A stretch of DNA of 8,048 nucleotides from Cellvibrionales bacterium UBA2511 (GTDB taxonomy: Bacteria; Pseudomonadota; Gammaproteobacteria; Pseudomonadales; Porticoccaceae). The translations under genes were made by a program, and so were the position numbers. Each line of letters opens with the position of its first letter. The stretch's first letter is position 1. This document shows positions 6,170-8,048 of this stretch, piece after piece. Where the stretch lies: the NCBI GenBank assembly GCA_002341315.1, contig DDNV01000104.1, positions 19,168 to 27,215 on the forward strand, read 5' to 3'. The notes under the pieces are model-generated. The model had not been told where the DNA came from, did no database searches, and worked only from the letters and a program-made list of their open reading frames with translations.

Positions 6170-8048
6170 TTACTTGCCGAACGGCTTGAATGTCAGAATC
6201 AGTTTTGGCAGTAACGTCATAGAGCCGAGCAGCGCCGCCAGCATGGCCAAACCGGTGAGCAGGCCGAAGTAGACGGAAGGAATGAAGTTCGACAGGGCCA
6301 GAATGGAGAAACCAATGATAATGGTGATGGCCGTGTAAAACAGTGCCCGGCCAATACTGGCATGGGCCCGGTGCATGGTGGCGATGTAGTCGCGATCCAC
6401 GGCAAACTCCCGCCGGAAACGGGTGATGTAGTGAATCGCGTGATCCACACCAATACCCACTGTGATGGCCGCGATAGTAATGGTCATCATGTCCAGGGGG
6501 ATTCTGGCAAGCCCCATACCGCCCAGTACCACGGTGGCGGCAAGCATGTTCGGCAGGATGGCAATGAGGGAAATCGACAATGAGCGGAACAGCACAAGAA
6601 ACATGCCCATGATGCCGATAAAAACGGCCCCCAGGGTCAAAATCTGGGAGCGGAACAGGCTTTGCAGCATATTGTTGTAGAGCACCAGCAGGCTGGTCAG
6701 ATGCACCTGATCCTCCTGCAATCCCAACTCATTCACGGCAAACTGGCGAATATTTTCCAGTAGTTCCGGTCGTTTCAACTCGCCACCGGTTTCCCGGATT
6801 CGCAGGGTAATGCGGGCCTGGCTCAGTTCGTCGTCAATGTAGGGGTCAACCAGAAATTCGGCATTGTCCCGGGACAGACTGTTGCGCAGAAAGGCCAGTT
6901 CCAGATCGTTCAGGCGATGCCCCATCAGGTCTTCGGCGACGTCGGTGATCATTGCCAGCGAATTGACTTTGCCCACTTCAGGAAGTGACTCGAGGTAATC
7001 ATGTAGCTTGTTAATCTTCTGAATGCCGACTCCCGTGAACCAGTAACTGGTGGTCGCAGCCTGGTTGCCGGAACTGCTGTCATCGGCAAAAGGATCGGTT
7101 TCACCGAAAGGATCCTCCTCAGCAAATGGATCTGCTTCGGCAAATGGGTCTTCGTCATCGGCACCATTGCCGCTGGTGGCGGGTGGGGCGGCTTTGGGTG
7201 CATCGAGAATAATATCCAGCGGGGTGGTGCCCCCGAGCTTTTCGTCGATAACGGAAAGCCCCTGATGAATCTCGGTGTCAGAGCGGAAATAGTCTATAAA
7301 CCGGTTTTCCACCTGCAACTGGGAGATGCCCCAGCCGCTGATCACGGCGGCCAGCAAGGCCAGGCCCAGCACCAGCCCGCCATGATTTTCGGTGAACCGT
7401 GAAAAATACAGGGTGTAGGCGGCGGAGTTGTCACCACTGTCGTTGTTATGGCCCTTGCCGAGCAGCATCATGCCGGCGGGAATCACCAGAAATGCCAGCA
7501 CCAGTGCCAGGGTAATACCCATGGTCATCATCCAGCCAAAATCGATTACTGGTCGGATGTCACTGACCACAAGGGAGACAAAGGCCACCACGGTGGTGAG
7601 CACGGTGTACAGGCAGGGGCGGGCCATGTAATTGACGGTTTCACTGACCAGTTCCATTTGGCTGCGCTCAGGAAATTCTGCCAGGATTTCGCGGTAGCGA
7701 ACAATCAGATGAATGGTCAGCGCCAGGGTGATGATCAGCAGTAGCGCTACAAAGTTCGAAGAGATCACGGTCAACCGCCAGTCAATCCAGCTCAGGTAAC
7801 CGAGCATGATTTCCACCGATAGCAGACAGGTCAGCAGTGGCAGAACGACCCAGCGAATTTGCCGGAAAATGATGGCCAGGGTCAGGATAATAAACAGCAC
7901 AATACCTGTGCCAAAAATTCGCAGATCGCTTTTGATAAAGTCAATCATGTCGGCGGTAATCATACTGGGTCCACCGAGGAACAGTTCTGCGCGGTCCTCA
8001 AAGGCCGCCATTTTCTCACGCACCTCATCCACCCTTTGGTGCTCAATG
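6170..8048 (-). CDS. RND-superfamily (MMPL/SSD-type) exporter, N terminus outside window
   Basis: The frame is open to the right edge, so TM1 and most of the first periplasmic loop are missing (probably about 200 residues); a GTG at 8030-8032 is internal. Counting from that codon, 620 residues are visible. TM2-TM6 lie at about 43-60, 62-80, 88-112, 137-157 and 165-192. TM7 is at 218-236, then a periplasmic loop (240-460), then TM8-TM12 at about 465-484, 486-508, 514-538, 561-582 and 585-610. This duplicated layout, with VGIGVDHAIHYITRFRRE in TM10, fits the predicted RND exporters of COG1033 and the HpnN/MMPL group, which are driven by the proton gradient and mostly move lipids or other hydrophobic cargo. 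They are not tripartite AcrB-type drug pumps. The loop has an acidic DPF repeat (7079-7150). The first half has Ala104 where the second has Asp530. Cargo is unknown. The gene ends at a clear terminator. Confidence 0.88.
   Translation of the reverse strand, partial: IEHQRVDEVREKMAAFEDRAELFLGGPSMITADMIDFIKSDLRIFGTGIVLFIILTLAIIFRQIRWVVLPLLTCLLSVEIMLGYLSWIDWRLTVISSNFVALLLIITLALTIHLIVRYREILAEFPERSQMELVSETVNYMARPCLYTVLTTVVAFVSLVVSDIRPVIDFGWMMTMGITLALVLAFLVIPAGMMLLGKGHNNDSGDNSAAYTLYFSRFTENHGGLVLGLALLAAVISGWGISQLQVENRFIDYFRSDTEIHQGLSVIDEKLGGTTPLDIILDAPKAAPPATSGNGADDEDPFAEADPFAEEDPFGETDPFADDSSSGNQAATTSYWFTGVGIQKINKLHDYLESLPEVGKVNSLAMITDVAEDLMGHRLNDLELAFLRNSLSRDNAEFLVDPYIDDELSQARITLRIRETGGELKRPELLENIRQFAVNELGLQEDQVHLTSLLVLYNNMLQSLFRSQILTLGAVFIGIMGMFLVLFRSLSISLIAILPNMLAATVVLGGMGLARIPLDMMTITIAAITVGIGVDHAIHYITRFRREFAVDRDYIATMHRAHASIGRALFYTAITIIIGFSILALSNFIPSVYFGLLTGLAMLAALLGSMTLLPKLILTFKPFGK
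7079..7150 (-). repeat. Four tandem 18-bp units encoding DPF-x-E/D-x hexapeptides in the RND exporter
   Basis: Within the second periplasmic loop, four in-frame hexapeptides DPFAEA, DPFAEE, DPFGET and DPFADD follow each other without gaps (residues 295-318 of the visible fragment). They are preceded by a Pro/Ala/Gly-rich linker and followed by SSSGNQ. The DNA units have period 18 but differ at several positions, so this is an aged tandem duplication and not a fresh slippage product. The segment is strongly acidic and probably unstructured. It interrupts an otherwise ordinary loop between TPLDIILDA and YWFTGVGI. Confidence 0.85.

Noticed and set aside
1..8048. A mobile element, defence island or undescribed multi-gene system
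   Set aside because: All six genes belong to recognisable housekeeping or stress families, with no transposase, integrase, terminal repeats, CRISPR repeats or obvious shift in composition. Plasmid-type umuDC homologues exist, but nothing mobile flanks this pair.

Overview
The window looks like chromosomal DNA of a free-living gammaproteobacterium, perhaps a marine one. It has moderately high GC, tightly packed genes, a glutathione-dependent formaldehyde pathway, a LexA-controlled umuDC pair with a canonical gammaproteobacterial SOS box, and a large RND-superfamily exporter. The taxonomic call is inference from gene content. No tRNA, rRNA, CRISPR array, insertion sequence or attachment site was seen.

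Layout. (1) Positions 1-595, plus strand: the C-terminal part of a GT-B type glycosyltransferase, cut by the window edge. (2) Positions 607-2308, minus strand: umuD and umuC, overlapping by 13 bases, encode the error-prone DNA polymerase V. They lie behind a near-perfect LexA box placed inside the promoter. (3) Positions 2352-4395, minus strand: frmA (glutathione-dependent formaldehyde dehydrogenase) and fghA (S-formylglutathione hydrolase) form a two-gene operon 14 bases apart. It has its own strong-looking promoter and palindromic operator candidates. (4) Positions 4412-6123, minus strand: a Na+/phosphate cotransporter of the NptA/YjbB type with a C-terminal PhoU-like domain. (5) Positions 6122-6157: a perfect 14-bp-stem terminator ends (6) an RND/MMPL-type exporter gene (6170 to the right edge, minus strand) that lacks its N terminus here.

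Five of the six genes run leftward on the minus strand; only the glycosyltransferase is opposed, tail to tail with umuC. FrmA and FghA act in sequence: FrmA oxidises S-hydroxymethylglutathione, formed from formaldehyde and glutathione, to S-formylglutathione, and FghA hydrolyses that to formate and glutathione. UmuD' and UmuC copy past damaged DNA. Formaldehyde damages DNA, so the frmA-fghA-umuD-umuC order is suggestive, but the LexA box gives umuDC independent control and the link is only inference.

I found no wholly new multi-gene system. The points most worth a second look are the apparently leaderless SOS promoter of umuD, the unassigned palindromes at the frmA promoter (no frmR is adjacent), a four-copy DPF hexapeptide repeat in the periplasmic loop of the RND exporter, and loss of the usual TM4 aspartate in the first half of that exporter.
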